Assembly: GCA_910585275.1 (NCBI GenBank) | Contig: CAJUCW010000021.1 | Span: forward strand, 3,366 to 67,365 | Direction: 5' to 3' | DNA length: 64,000 nucleotides | Origin: an uncultured Muribaculaceae bacterium | GTDB taxonomy: Bacteria > Bacteroidota > Bacteroidia > Bacteroidales > Muribaculaceae | Part shown: piece after piece, positions 1 through 8,793 of the stretch | How positions within the stretch are numbered: the first letter of the stretch is position 1 | Layout: each line of letters opens with the position of its first letter | Translations under genes and position numbers: made by a program | Notes under the pieces: model-generated | What the model was told of the DNA's origin: nothing | Database searches by the model: none | The model's input: only the letters and a program-made list of their open reading frames with translations

Positions 1-1
1 C

Positions 2-961
2 GACCAATACTTTACAATTAGTGTGATAGACGGAACTGCTCCCGATTATAAGTATTCATTTACACAGAATGATATGGATTTGAACTCCGTCTCTAATTAT
101 ATCGGCTTATATATTGCTCTAAGGGATTACTATGGAATAAGTGGTGTTGATGACCTGGAAAGCTTGAGCGGTGCGTCGGAGGATGAGTGTGAATCTTATT
201 TTACAAACCATGAATCGGCAAATAATGAAATTGAGGCAAGGTTGAAGAGTATTTTGGCAAATACGGAAGAATATGTTCTGAATGGAAATCTTGGTGACAA
301 TTTTTCATTTATCCCGGTAGGCACTGACACCCCTTTTAAAAGAGTTAGTTGTGTCGGTACTGGAGAAAAAGGTTGGCTAGATGTTGAATCCGGATGTACC
401 GTTGATTTGTTTGCATGCAGTAATGATGCAAAATGGTTGTCGAATGGTCTTTTAGATATCAAGCAGACCAATATCCCGAAGGGTTTGCAATATATTGGTG
501 AAGATGCCTTCACAGGGTCATGGGCTGTTTCTCAAGGCAAAAACTATGTTGTTGTAGATTTGAGAGAATGTAGTAATTTGGAACATGTTCCCTATCCCCA
601 AGACAATCCACAATGTCCCATATACGTGCTACTCCCGGACTCGTTTGTGTCTTTTGGATATTATGTAGAAGCACCGGATGTTCCGAGGTTTGTAGCAACT
701 CCGGCATATGATAACATTGATGAAAACACAGAGGCTTCTAAGTCAAAGATTCCAGACAATGTGATAATTGGTTTATCCGATGACAGATATATTAAGGCGT
801 TTGGTGATTCGGAAACTGCTGATCTGGGCTTGCTGATATTAACTAGTCATATAAAGACGTGGAATATTATTATTAATGAGGTTGAGACAATGGGAAGAGA
901 CAATTTCGTGATTTATGAATCGGTGGATGACGCGGAGGCGTTCTGGAATGCTAACAAGTAA
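2..961 (+). CDS. LRR-like surface/secreted protein, 5'-truncated by the window edge
   Basis: The reading frame is already open at base 2 and runs to a TAA at 959-961, so the GTG at 23 is probably an internal valine and the true start lies outside the window. The visible ~319 residues are acidic and rich in Asn/Asp/Ser. A stretch around residues 150-215 (IPKGLQYIGEDAFTG, then DLRECSNLEHVP and IYVLLPDSF) resembles BspA-type leucine-rich repeats (LRR_5), which usually occur in exported Bacteroidetes proteins. No signal peptide can be seen because the N-terminus is missing. A hairpin follows 40 bp downstream. The LRR assignment rests on two or three repeat-like segments only. Exact function is unknown. 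Confidence 0.6.
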   Translation, partial: DQYFTISVIDGTAPDYKYSFTQNDMDLNSVSNYIGLYIALRDYYGISGVDDLESLSGASEDECESYFTNHESANNEIEARLKSILANTEEYVLNGNLGDNFSFIPVGTDTPFKRVSCVGTGEKGWLDVESGCTVDLFACSNDAKWLSNGLLDIKQTNIPKGLQYIGEDAFTGSWAVSQGKNYVVVDLRECSNLEHVPYPQDNPQCPIYVLLPDSFVSFGYYVEAPDVPRFVATPAYDNIDENTEASKSKIPDNVIIGLSDDRYIKAFGDSETADLGLLILTSHIKTWNIIINEVETMGRDNFVIYESVDDAEAFWNANK

Positions 962-1002
962 TCCGTGAATATCCAACAAGTAATCCATACATATATTTCA
1001 TT

Positions 1003-1032
1003 GGCCGGAAGGGGGTGAAACCCCTTCCGGTT
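1003..1032. terminator. Hairpin after the LRR-like gene
   Basis: A perfect 10-bp stem (CCGGAAGGGG at 1005-1014, CCCCTTCCGG at 1021-1030) encloses a 6-nt loop and can extend by two G-U pairs. No clear T-run follows, so it is a weak intrinsic terminator or an mRNA 3' stabiliser. Confidence 0.5.
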
Positions 1033-1350
1033 ACCAAAAGGGAAGGATGTGGAAGAGGAAGATTTTTAAATAGAGATGGCTTTTATTCGAGATATATTAT
1101 TAATTACCTTCAAGAGTTCATTTGGTGTTTGTCGCCGTCCAAGAGAGGATGGCGTATGATGGAATTAAAATATTAAATTGTTGACATAATTATTGACACA
1201 CCGAAAAGTTGTACGTAATCCGGGACAATGGCGTGTTGTGAAACAAGCCGGTCCGATGTGATATAAAGTTAGATTAAGGATGGATCTGTCCGAGAGGATG
1301 ACGCTATCCGGTATTCAGTAGTAAATGTAATTTTTTAGGGCATTGAATTC
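1033..1350. other. Intergenic stretch without recognisable content
   Basis: I see no ORF with coding character, no RNA gene and no repeat shared with the rest of the window. It is AT-rich and lies between two convergent transcription units. Confidence 0.5.
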
Positions 1351-1389
1351 TAATAGGCGGCATCGGGATTGCTCCCGGTGCCGCCTTAT
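1351..1389. terminator. Hairpin at the end of the rnf operon
   Basis: GGCGGCATCGGGA pairs with TCCCGGTGCCGCC across a 4-nt loop, and the stem extends with AATA/TTATT with one bulge. It lies about 60 bp past the rnfA stop codon. Neither side has a strong T-run, so it may end both converging transcripts. Confidence 0.55.
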
Positions 1390-1451
1390 TAGTCGGTTTT
1401 TCCCTCTATATTCTAAAAGGGATAGATATGTTTGAAAAATGATAGAGGCGG

Positions 1452-2030
1452 TCAGAATTTGATGCCGGAGAAACCCATGAATGCCATGGCGAGGATGCCG
1501 GCGCAGATGAGGGCAACCGGCACGCCGCGCATCGCCTTCGGCACGTAGGTCAATTCGAGTTGCTCGCGGATGCCCGCGAAAATCCAGAGTGCGAGGGTGA
1601 ATCCGATGGAAGTGGATATGCCATAGGTGAGCGCTTCCATGAGGTTGTAGTTCTTCTGGATTACCAATATCGCCACACCGAGCACGGCACAGTTGGTGGT
1701 AATCAACGGAAGGAACACCCCCAAAGCCTGATAAAGTGACGGAACGGTCTTCTTCATCACGATTTCGAGGAGCTGCACGAGGAATGCAATCACAAGGATG
1801 AAGACGATGGTCTGGAGGAATTGAAGTCCGAGTGGATTGAGCACATAGGTCTGCAGCAGCCAAGCCACGGTGGTGGCTATCGTGATTACGAAAGTCACCG
1901 CAGCCCCCATGCCGAGCGCCGAACTGATTCTTTTCGAAACCCCGAGGAAGGGGCATATGCCGAGAAATTGGGAAAATACGATATTGTTGATGAATATCGC
2001 CGTAATGATAATCGATATATAGGTCAGCAT
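1452..2030 (-). CDS. rnfA: Rnf electron transport complex subunit A
   Basis: RnfA is a polytopic membrane subunit of the Rnf complex, which couples ferredoxin:NAD+ oxidoreduction to Na+ or H+ transport. The 192-residue product has six hydrophobic segments and the family's recognisable stretches (NNIVFSQFLGICPFLGV near the N-terminus, TNCAVLGVA in mid-protein, both carrying a conserved Cys that in the family binds an iron-sulfur centre with RnfE). Length is normal. It is the last gene of the operon, 5 bp after rnfE, and a hairpin follows. NqrE is homologous, but rnfB and rnfC upstream fix the complex as Rnf. Confidence 0.95.
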   Translation of the reverse strand: MLTYISIIITAIFINNIVFSQFLGICPFLGVSKRISSALGMGAAVTFVITIATTVAWLLQTYVLNPLGLQFLQTIVFILVIAFLVQLLEIVMKKTVPSLYQALGVFLPLITTNCAVLGVAILVIQKNYNLMEALTYGISTSIGFTLALWIFAGIREQLELTYVPKAMRGVPVALICAGILAMAFMGFSGIKF

Positions 2031-2035
2031 GGCGG

Positions 2036-2626
2036 TCAGCAGGTTTTACGTATTTTATTGACGATTGCAATGAGATAGCCCAAGGCTATGAACGCCCCCG
2101 GGGCGAGCACGAAGAGGAGCATGCCGTAGTCTTCGGGGAAAATCTTGGCACCGAAAATCATGCCGGTGCCGAGGATTTCGCGCACGCCTCCAAGGAGCAC
2201 GAGGGCGAAGGTGAACCCCAGGCCGGTTCCGAGTCCGTCGAGGAATGAATCGAATATGCCGTTCTTGCTCGCAAAAGCTTCAGCCCTTCCGAGGAGGATG
2301 CAGTTCACGACGATGAGCGGGATGAAAATGCCTAAAGAAGCGTTGAGCGACGGGAGCCAAGCATTGACCACGAGTTGGAGCACCGTCACGAAAGAGGCTA
2401 TCACCACGATGAATGCTGGAATCCTGACCTTGTCGGGCACGAGGTTCTTGATGAGGGAAATCACCACATTAGAACACACCAGCACGGCGGCGGTGGCCAC
2501 GCCCATCATCAGTCCGTTGTAGGCCGAAGAAGTGGTGCCGAGGGTGGCGCACATTCCCAACAGAAGCACGAAGACCGGGTTGCCCGGCACAATTCCGTTA
2601 TATAGGGTTTTCCAGTAATTTTTCAT
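2036..2626 (-). CDS. rnfE: Rnf electron transport complex subunit E
   Basis: This 196-residue polytopic membrane protein is the partner of RnfA and homologous to NqrD. It has six predicted membrane segments and the family motif VNCILLGRAEAFA with the conserved cysteine. The N-terminus MKNYWKTLYNGIVPGNPVFVL is typical of RnfE. Its start codon overlaps the rnfG stop by 4 bp (ATGA), which implies translational coupling. The C-terminus ends in a short basic tail. Nothing unusual was seen. Confidence 0.95.
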   Translation of the reverse strand: MKNYWKTLYNGIVPGNPVFVLLLGMCATLGTTSSAYNGLMMGVATAAVLVCSNVVISLIKNLVPDKVRIPAFIVVIASFVTVLQLVVNAWLPSLNASLGIFIPLIVVNCILLGRAEAFASKNGIFDSFLDGLGTGLGFTFALVLLGGVREILGTGMIFGAKIFPEDYGMLLFVLAPGAFIALGYLIAIVNKIRKTC

Positions 2627-3219
2627 TTTCCTTGATTCTTTTCAAAATCCTTATAAGCCTGGAAGGCATTGCGCAAAGTCTCGAGAAACGCCCTCGACGA
2701 GATGGTGGCGGCGGTGATGCCGTCAATTTCGCCTCCAGCGTCTTTAGTGACATAGAACGACGTGGCATCCGGATTCTTGCCTATCACGGACCGAGCTCCC
2801 GCGGGGTCGCGAAACCACATTTCCATTTTAGTGCCGAGTCCGGGAGTTTCCGCTTGCCGGAGCACACGATAATCCTTGACGGTGCCGTCTGCCTCGAAAC
2901 CACACATCACTACGATTTCACCGGCGAAGCCGTTCATAGTCTCCCCTTTGACCGCCGCACCCACGAGTTTGCCGTTTTCCCTGGCAGGATAAACCGTGAA
3001 GGGGAGGCCGCCGATTTCCGTTTCCCATTTTTCAGCTTCAGGGTCGTTGTCAAACTTCGGGGCTACTTCGGCAATGGCGGCCTGTTGTTGCGCCTGAGCC
3101 TGCTGTTCGATGGGTTCTTTTGTGATTGAATACATCCAACCGAGGAGGGCCCCTGCAATTACGGTAATGATTCCAAGCGATAGAATCATGTTGGGTAATG
3201 TGGATTCCAATTTCTTCAT
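2623..3219 (-). CDS. rnfG: Rnf electron transport complex subunit G, covalent FMN protein
   Basis: RnfG is a periplasmic flavoprotein anchored by one N-terminal helix (about residues 10-30). The C-terminal FMN-binding domain carries DGITAATISS, in which Thr172 is in the position that accepts FMN by a phosphoester bond in this family. The usual S/T-G-A-T motif here reads T-A-A-T, a small departure. A Gln-rich stretch follows the membrane helix. Both ends overlap their neighbours by 4 bp (rnfD upstream, rnfE downstream). At 198 residues it is a normal length. Confidence 0.95.
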   Translation of the reverse strand: MKKLESTLPNMILSLGIITVIAGALLGWMYSITKEPIEQQAQAQQQAAIAEVAPKFDNDPEAEKWETEIGGLPFTVYPARENGKLVGAAVKGETMNGFAGEIVVMCGFEADGTVKDYRVLRQAETPGLGTKMEMWFRDPAGARSVIGKNPDATSFYVTKDAGGEIDGITAATISSRAFLETLRNAFQAYKDFEKNQGK

Positions 3220-4196
3220 GACAAAGACCTCCTTTCTTTTTCGCCGAACACTGACGGACGCATATATTTATTGATAAGAGGCACGAAGCTGTTCATAAGA
3301 AGGATGGCGAACGACACGCCCTCCGGATATGCTCCGAAACGGCGTATTATTATCGTGATGAAACCAATCATGAACCCGAAGAGGAGTTGGCCGGAGCGGG
3401 TCATGGGAGATGTTACATAATCCGTGGCCATGAAAACCGCACCGAGGAGGAGACCTCCGGCAAAGAGGTCGAGGAGCGGGTTACCTCCGAACGCCCAGGA
3501 GAAAAGTGCCGCCGAACCGAGCATCGACACCGGTATATGCCACGTAACGGTGCGGGTGAGCAAGAGATAGGCGAGGCCGATTAAAATGGCAATTCCTCCC
3601 ACTTCGCCGAGCGAACCGTTCATGTTTCCGATGGCCATGTCGAGGAAATTATAGTCGGCCATCGAGGTGTCTCCTCCGTTGAGATGCGTGAGCAGGGTAG
3701 CTCCCGTAGAGGCGTTTGCCTGCTGCGAGGACCCGGTGGCGCCGTCGAACGCCGACTGCACTCCCGAAGGCCATGTGGTCATTGCGGCGGGGAAAGATAT
3801 GAGAAGGAAAACACGCCCCACGAGTGCGGGGTTCCATATGTTGCATCCAAGGCCACCGAAACTCATCTTGCCTATGCCTATCGCCACGATCGCGCCTATT
3901 ATAACCATCCACCAGGGGAGGATGCTCGGTAGGTTGAAGGCAAGAAGAATGCCGGTAATCAGCGCCGACCCGTTGGCAAGAGTACATGGGCGATGGAACA
4001 TGTAGCGCGTTACGGCCCATTCTGTGGCGAGACAGGCGGCCACGCTTATGAGCGTGACCTGCAACGCCGGGAGTCCGAATGTCCATATAGCAACGGCAAG
4101 CGCAGGCATCATGGCTATAACTACATTCCACATGCACCGGCTTATGCTTCCCCCCGAATGGATATGAGGGGAGAGGGATATTGTCAGTTTGTTCAT
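3216..4196 (-). CDS. rnfD: Rnf electron transport complex subunit D, covalent FMN membrane protein
   Basis: RnfD (326 residues, about eight to ten membrane helices) carries a second covalently bound FMN. The attachment motif is seen as STGATLLTHL with Thr167 as the likely flavinylated residue. Conserved NQR2/RnfD stretches such as GGLGCNIWNPALVGR are present. It lies between rnfC and rnfG with 4-bp ATGA overlaps at both ends. No flavin transferase gene (apbE) is visible in the window, so flavinylation of RnfD and RnfG must depend on a gene elsewhere. Confidence 0.95.
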   Translation of the reverse strand: MNKLTISLSPHIHSGGSISRCMWNVVIAMMPALAVAIWTFGLPALQVTLISVAACLATEWAVTRYMFHRPCTLANGSALITGILLAFNLPSILPWWMVIIGAIVAIGIGKMSFGGLGCNIWNPALVGRVFLLISFPAAMTTWPSGVQSAFDGATGSSQQANASTGATLLTHLNGGDTSMADYNFLDMAIGNMNGSLGEVGGIAILIGLAYLLLTRTVTWHIPVSMLGSAALFSWAFGGNPLLDLFAGGLLLGAVFMATDYVTSPMTRSGQLLFGFMIGFITIIIRRFGAYPEGVSFAILLMNSFVPLINKYMRPSVFGEKERRSLS

Positions 4197-5509
4197 ATCT
4201 TAGCTTTCCGTAATTCCTGTTTTCCAAGTTTTATGAAATCAAGCAGAGGCCGTGAAGCCGGGCATATATAGCTGCACGAGCCGCATTCGAGGCAGTTCAT
4301 CACATTGTGTTCCGACATACCGTCCCACACTTTATGTTCCGCCTGAAGCATCAGCAAATAGGGCTCGAGGCCCATCGGACAGGCAGAAACGCATCGCCCG
4401 CATCTTATGCATGGACCTTCCTGCATACGCTTCGATGCCGACACAGGAATAACCACAAGTCCTGACAGTCCTTTCGTGGCGGAAGAATCAAGAGCGGAGA
4501 CCGCCCTCCCCATCATGGGGCCTCCGGCCACCACTTTTCCGGCATCTTCCGGCAATCCTCCGGCAAAATCCAGAATGGCCGAGAGCGGCGTCCCGTTTTT
4601 CACGAGGAAGTTGCCCGGATTCGACAATTCCGGACCGGTTACCGTTACAATCCTTTCCATCAGTGGGATGCGGTTATAGACAGCCTCATAGATGGCGTAT
4701 GCCGTGGCTACGTTGTCAACGATGCAGCCGGTTTCGATCGGTAGGGCGCCGGCCGGTACGGTCTTGCCGGTGACAGCATATATCAACTGCTTCTCTCCTC
4801 CTTGCGGATACTTCTTTTTTAATACCTCCACGCGTAGGTAAGGGTAGGGGGCGGCCGCTTGGGTCATGGCTTCTATAGCTTCCGGTTTATTGCTCTCTAT
4901 CCCGATTACCGTTTCTTCGGCTTCGGTGGCTTTCATTATCAGGAGTGCGCCTTTTACAATCTTTTCCGCCTCTGCGCGCATGAGGGCATCGTCGCATGTC
5001 AGGCATGGTTCACACTCCGCGCCGTTGATGATTAAAGTAGTGGCTTTCTTTCCTTTCGGCACACTGAGTTTCACTCGTGTCGGGAAAGCAGCGCCTCCGA
5101 GCCCTACGATTCCTGCATCGCCGACGATGGCAATTATCTCGTCGGGAGAAAGTGCTTCCACTTCTTCAGGAGTGCGGGCCTGAGGTGCGAAAGATTCGGA
5201 TTCTTCCGGATCGATGGCGATGACAATGGAATCTTGCCAGATTCCCTGGTGGGTGCGCGTCGGTTCAATCTTTTTTATAGTGCCGTTGGCGGGGGAATGG
5301 ACGGGCGCGCTGACGAAGCCGCCCGCTTCGGCTATCAATTGTCCGCGTTGCACGTGGTCGCCCGGTTTCACCACAGGTTTCGCAGGCACCCCGATGCATT
5401 GCGAGAGCATAATTCTTAATTCGGGCGGCGTGGGAATCCCTACAATGGGTTTGCCTGCCGTGAGTTTATTTTCGGGCGGATGTATCCCCCCTTTTCTGAA
5501 AGTTCTCAT
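4193..5509 (-). CDS. rnfC: Rnf electron transport complex subunit C
   Basis: RnfC is the peripheral subunit that handles NAD(H) through FMN and two [4Fe-4S] clusters. The start is taken at 5509 (MRTFRKGGIHPPENKL), because this gives a 4-bp ATGA overlap with rnfB and the conserved N-terminus; an in-frame ATG 87 bp further upstream would reach into rnfB. An N-terminal barrel/sandwich domain is followed by an SLBB/NADH-binding core with GLGGAAFPTRVK. The C-terminus has two ferredoxin motifs (CIRCGRCVSACP and CLECGSCSYICP). At 438 residues it is a compact RnfC without the long Ala/Lys tail of the E. coli homologue. Confidence 0.95.
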   Translation of the reverse strand: MRTFRKGGIHPPENKLTAGKPIVGIPTPPELRIMLSQCIGVPAKPVVKPGDHVQRGQLIAEAGGFVSAPVHSPANGTIKKIEPTRTHQGIWQDSIVIAIDPEESESFAPQARTPEEVEALSPDEIIAIVGDAGIVGLGGAAFPTRVKLSVPKGKKATTLIINGAECEPCLTCDDALMRAEAEKIVKGALLIMKATEAEETVIGIESNKPEAIEAMTQAAAPYPYLRVEVLKKKYPQGGEKQLIYAVTGKTVPAGALPIETGCIVDNVATAYAIYEAVYNRIPLMERIVTVTGPELSNPGNFLVKNGTPLSAILDFAGGLPEDAGKVVAGGPMMGRAVSALDSSATKGLSGLVVIPVSASKRMQEGPCIRCGRCVSACPMGLEPYLLMLQAEHKVWDGMSEHNVMNCLECGSCSYICPASRPLLDFIKLGKQELRKAKI

Positions 5510-6339
5510 TGTTGTTGCAGGTGTGTTTTTATTGGAGAAGACGACACTATGGAATGACGAGGACAGGCAGCGATGCAATCGCCGCAAGCAGTGCATTTCG
5601 TCTGGTCGATACGGGCGAGGAAAGATGTGATTTCGGGTGCTTCATTGGGACATACTTTCCGGCATTTCGTGCATCCAATGCATGCCACGCCACACTCTTT
5701 CATGGCTATAGGGCCTCTGTCGCGGTTGGCACAAGCCACCCAGACCACAGGGGTAGGCGGATTATAAGGAACAAGTTCACAGAGATGGCGCGGACACGTC
5801 TCCACACATTTTCCGCAGCCGGTGCATTTGTTGAAATCCACCTTAGGCAACGCTTCTCCCGGAATAATGGTTATGGCTTCGAACGGACATGCCTTTACGC
5901 AGTCGCCGCAGCCGAGGCAGCCGTAAATGCAGTCAGACTCTCCTTGGTAAAGAGCGTTTTCAATGGCACAAGAGCGCACTCCGTCGTAGTGGTTGCGCGG
6001 GTCGCGGTTTTCGCAAGACGCCGAACATCTCACAACAGCGACGTGGCGTTGCGATGCCACGGGGGCCAGGCCTACGATGTCGGCAATTTTCTTCATCCCT
6101 TCGGAGTTTACGCCGGTGCAGTTGAGTCCGTCCATCGAAGATGCGTTGGCACATTCCACAGCAAATGCATGGCATCCCGAAAATCCGCATCCCCCGCAAT
6201 TTGCACCGGGTAAAAGCTCTTCTATTTCACCAATTCTCGGGTCTTCATAGACATAAAACTTCTTAGCCGCCGCAAATAGAAGCACTGCGGCAATGATTCC
6301 GATTATGCCCAATACGATGATGGATACTGTTATAGTCAT
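5506..6339 (-). CDS. rnfB: Rnf electron transport complex subunit B, ferredoxin-interacting
   Basis: RnfB receives electrons from ferredoxin and passes them into the membrane complex. The 277-residue product has one N-terminal membrane helix (about residues 3-25). A Fe-S motif follows (GANCGGCGFSGCHAFA with a fourth Cys in GLNCTG). Several ferredoxin-type clusters come next (CLGCGDCVKACP, CTGCGKCVETCP, CIGCTKCRKVCP, CTACGDCIAACP). This multi-cluster form is common outside the short gammaproteobacterial RnfB. The gene is second in the operon, 35 bp after the RseC-like gene, and overlaps rnfC by 4 bp. Confidence 0.95.
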   Translation of the reverse strand: MTITVSIIVLGIIGIIAAVLLFAAAKKFYVYEDPRIGEIEELLPGANCGGCGFSGCHAFAVECANASSMDGLNCTGVNSEGMKKIADIVGLAPVASQRHVAVVRCSASCENRDPRNHYDGVRSCAIENALYQGESDCIYGCLGCGDCVKACPFEAITIIPGEALPKVDFNKCTGCGKCVETCPRHLCELVPYNPPTPVVWVACANRDRGPIAMKECGVACIGCTKCRKVCPNEAPEITSFLARIDQTKCTACGDCIAACPRHSIVSSSPIKTHLQQQ

Positions 6340-6374
6340 AGAGAATATAGTTGTTCAAAAAAATGGAAGCAAAA

Positions 6375-6836
6375 TCAGGAAGCGTCGCCGGCGCGTTCCG
6401 GAGAGCCGACGATGGCAAATGAAAATTCATGGGCCACTTTGTTGCGTGCGCTCCAAAGGAGGATGAAAAATATAATCATGGTGCCTATTCCGGCAAGGGC
6501 GGCACGGAGTTGATTGAGGGTTGTCACATATACGGCCACCATGACGGCAATCATGGCTATGCTCGGAAAAACCGTAGCATACATTATGGCTTTACGGTGC
6601 ATCTGTTCGGTGCCTCTCACGGTGACGATGTCGTCTTTTCGGTAATGGGAAGCTTTTTTCGTGTAGATTGAAATCGTGTTGGAGGGAGTGCCGTTCGCGC
6701 CGCATAATGCTGCAGCCGGACAGCTGCCGCATTCCCCTGAATCGTCAATCCTTACGTTGACGAGATTGCGCTCCGGATTGACGGAAACCACTATCGCTTT
6801 ATGGTCGATATGGTCGATGGTGTCATAGTTGTTCAT
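6375..6836 (-). CDS. RseC/MucC-like SoxR-reducing system protein
   Basis: The 153-residue product belongs to the RseC/MucC family, small membrane proteins linked to Rnf-like complexes and, in E. coli, to re-reduction of SoxR. A cysteine cluster near residue 35-45 (CGSCPAAALCG) sits in an N-terminal cytoplasmic domain. Two hydrophobic helices follow (about 85-130). The start is set at 6836 (MNNYDTIDHIDHK) because the longer frame to 6923 would begin upstream of the promoter -7 box. It is the first gene of the rnf operon. I see no soxR, so its partner is more likely the Rnf complex itself. Confidence 0.85.
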   Translation of the reverse strand: MNNYDTIDHIDHKAIVVSVNPERNLVNVRIDDSGECGSCPAAALCGANGTPSNTISIYTKKASHYRKDDIVTVRGTEQMHRKAIMYATVFPSIAMIAVMVAVYVTTLNQLRAALAGIGTMIIFFILLWSARNKVAHEFSFAIVGSPERAGDAS

Positions 6837-6890
6837 GACTGTAAATTGTTTCTCATGATTCTGAAAAAAGAAGTATTCTCGACTTCTTCG

Positions 6891-6923
6891 CAAAATTAGT
6901 AATTTTTTCAATTCACATAGCAA
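6891..6923 (-). promoter_or_regulatory. Bacteroidetes-type promoter of the rseC-rnf operon
   Basis: On the minus strand TTG (6923-6921) and TAATTTTG (6898-6891) are separated by 22 bp, matching the Bacteroidetes sigma-ABfr pattern TTTG/TAnnTTTG. The predicted start near 6884 leaves a leader of about 48 nt. Confidence 0.65.
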
Positions 6924-6983
6924 TCTTTTTAATGGATTTTTATTTAGAATTCGTTTAGAATCTGATTAAACTTCATTGTTCTG

Positions 6984-7015
6984 TTTGTCTTTGATGTATT
7001 TTTGAATTATCTTTG
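6984..7015 (+). promoter_or_regulatory. Bacteroidetes-type promoter of the Rpn-like gene
   Basis: TTTG (6984-6987) and TATCTTTG (7008-7015) are 20 bp apart. Predicted transcription begins near 7022, which rules out the in-frame start at 7015 and supports ATG 7051. It is divergent from the rnf promoter. Confidence 0.7.
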
Positions 7016-7050
7016 TGAAAAATTGTTTTCACAATAAATTTAGATGGATT

Positions 7051-8025
7051 ATGGAACAAGACAATACCTATATCAGATTTGACTGGGCTATAAAACACAT
7101 GCTTCGAGACAAGGCGAATTTCGGCATACTTGAAGGTCTCATCACCGTGCTTTTGGGCGAAGAAGTTAAGATTGTCGAACTACTCGAAAGCGAGAGCAAC
7201 CAGGATTCGGACACCGACAAGTTCAACCGCGTCGATATAAAAGCCAAGAACAGCAAGGGCCATCTTATAATCGTGGAGGTGCAGCTTACACGTCAGCTAT
7301 ATTATCTCCAGCGCATCCTCTATGGAACCTGCAAAGCCATCACAGAGCATATCAACATCGGGGAGAAATATGATCAGGTCAAGAAGGTATATTCCATAAG
7401 TATCCTCTATTGCGATTTCGGTAAGGGCGATGACTACGTATATCACGGGGAAACGCGCTTCAAGGGGATTCACACCGGCAACGACCTCCTGGTGAATACA
7501 AAGGAGGAAGGGGTTATCGTGCAACATTTGCCGAAAGAGGTGTTCCCGGAATACTATCTGGTACGCGTTAACGTCTATGACAAGCTTCCGGAGTCGCCTC
7601 TCGACGAATGGATGACATATTTAAAGACCGGAAAGGTGAAGGAAGATACCCGCACTCCCGGACTTCAGGAGGTGAAGAAGAAACTACAGTATCTTTCAAT
7701 GTCTCCTAAAGAAAAACGGGCATACGATGCGCACCTGGATACCATCATGGTGCAGAACGATGTGCTTGACACAGCCCGGGAGGAAGGATTGGATGAAGGA
7801 CGTAAAATGGGACTTAAAATAGGTCTTGAACAAGGTCTTGAACAAGGACTTGAACAAGGACTTGAACAAGGACGTGCTGAGGGACGTGCTGAGGGACGTG
7901 CTGAGGGAATGGCCGAGGGCGTGAAGAGCGTGGCGATGAAATTGATTTCAATAGGTATGGACGATGGCATGATAAAGGAAGCAACCGGGCTATCGGACAA
8001 TGAGATTTCTGAACTTCGTAAATAA
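7051..8025 (+). CDS. Rpn family PD-(D/E)XK nuclease / transposase-like protein
   Basis: This 324-residue protein matches the Rpn/PDDEXK_2 family, Mg-dependent nucleases of the YhgA type that promote RecA-independent recombination and are often mislabelled as transposases. The opening IRFDWAIKHMLRDK and the core VDIKAKNSKGHLIIVEVQ (acidic residue, then E-x-Q) are family hallmarks. Start 7051 is chosen because the earlier Met overlaps the promoter. Residues ~258-289 are eight tetrapeptide repeats (GLEQ then GRAE/GMAE) encoded by 12-bp tandem units. A DUF4240 gene follows 20 bp later. No terminal repeats or second transposon gene flank it. Confidence 0.85.
   Translation: MEQDNTYIRFDWAIKHMLRDKANFGILEGLITVLLGEEVKIVELLESESNQDSDTDKFNRVDIKAKNSKGHLIIVEVQLTRQLYYLQRILYGTCKAITEHINIGEKYDQVKKVYSISILYCDFGKGDDYVYHGETRFKGIHTGNDLLVNTKEEGVIVQHLPKEVFPEYYLVRVNVYDKLPESPLDEWMTYLKTGKVKEDTRTPGLQEVKKKLQYLSMSPKEKRAYDAHLDTIMVQNDVLDTAREEGLDEGRKMGLKIGLEQGLEQGLEQGLEQGRAEGRAEGRAEGMAEGVKSVAMKLISIGMDDGMIKEATGLSDNEISELRK
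7822..7917 (+). repeat. 12-bp tandem repeat inside the Rpn-like gene
   Basis: Eight 12-bp units lie head to tail: two GGTCTTGAACAA, two GGACTTGAACAA, three GGACGTGCTGAG and one GGAATGGCCGAG. They keep the reading frame, so unit gain or loss would change length by four residues without a frameshift. Confidence 0.9.
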
Positions 8026-8045
8026 TCATTTAATTTTTCAATGAT

Positions 8046-8753
8046 ATGAAGTTGTTTAAAAATTTCGTTTCCATTATTATGGGCGCTGTTACTGGATGTG
8101 TGCATTCCGGAAGCGTTAAGGCGGAAATTTCGGAAAGAGGAATAGACAATCATTTGTCTGAAGTTGCCCGATGTGACGACAAAGCAGAATCGGCTATCAT
8201 GAAAAAAGATGCATCCAAGTTTTTGTCGGAAGAAGCGTTCTGGACAATTATAGCGGATTCTGACCGTGGAAGAAATCTTAAGCAATGTCTGACAGCCTTG
8301 TCGGACGAAGAGCTTTTCGGATTTGAATATTGGTGGAGAACATTCATGTCTGCATCGTATAAACAGGATTTATGGGCTGTGGCATACGTGGTGCTGGGTG
8401 GATGCAGCGATGACGGATTCGAATATTTCAGGTGTTGGCTAATAGCACAAGGTAAGAATGTATATTGTGAGGCTATGAACGATGCCGATTCATTGTGTGA
8501 TGTAATCGTCGCTCCGTCAGAGGCAGACGATATGGACTATCCGGAACAAGAAGACCTTGGCTATGCCGTTGCCGAGGTGCTCGGCGAACGCAAGGGCGAA
8601 GAAGGGTATTTCTATGATATGGTTGAGAATTATGAAATGCCGGATTTATTAGATAGGGATGTTGATTTCGAATGGAGCGAAGACGATGAAAAATCTATAA
8701 GGAACGTTTGTCCGCGAACTTACGATAAGTGGTGGGGAAAAATGAGCTTTTAA
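8046..8753 (+). CDS. DUF4240 domain-containing protein
   Basis: The 235-residue product carries a DUF4240-like region at about residues 57-150: EEAFWTIIADS, then LSDEELFGFEYWW, then AYVVLGGCSDDGFEYFRCWLIAQGK. Such domains of unknown function recur in bacterial immunity and toxin-neighbour proteins. The protein is acidic and ends RTYDKWWGKMSF. The first ~20 residues are hydrophobic but lack a convincing cleavage site. It starts 20 bp after the Rpn-like gene and is probably co-transcribed with it. I do not know its function. Confidence 0.7.
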   Translation: MKLFKNFVSIIMGAVTGCVHSGSVKAEISERGIDNHLSEVARCDDKAESAIMKKDASKFLSEEAFWTIIADSDRGRNLKQCLTALSDEELFGFEYWWRTFMSASYKQDLWAVAYVVLGGCSDDGFEYFRCWLIAQGKNVYCEAMNDADSLCDVIVAPSEADDMDYPEQEDLGYAVAEVLGERKGEEGYFYDMVENYEMPDLLDRDVDFEWSEDDEKSIRNVCPRTYDKWWGKMSF

Positions 8754-8793
8754 ATAAAATTACATTTTTATGTTAAAAAACAAGTTGAAACGC

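Noticed and set aside
1452..5596. Na+-translocating NQR instead of Rnf
   Set aside because: RnfB with several ferredoxin motifs and RnfC with two clusters are present, and NqrF and NqrA are absent.
7015..7050. Upstream start codons for several genes (7015, 9092, 31103, 36893, 41065, 54411, 54190, 6923, 5596)
   Set aside because: They lie inside promoter boxes, hairpins or upstream genes, or they hide a clear signal peptide or conserved N-terminus. The later starts listed in the features fit better.
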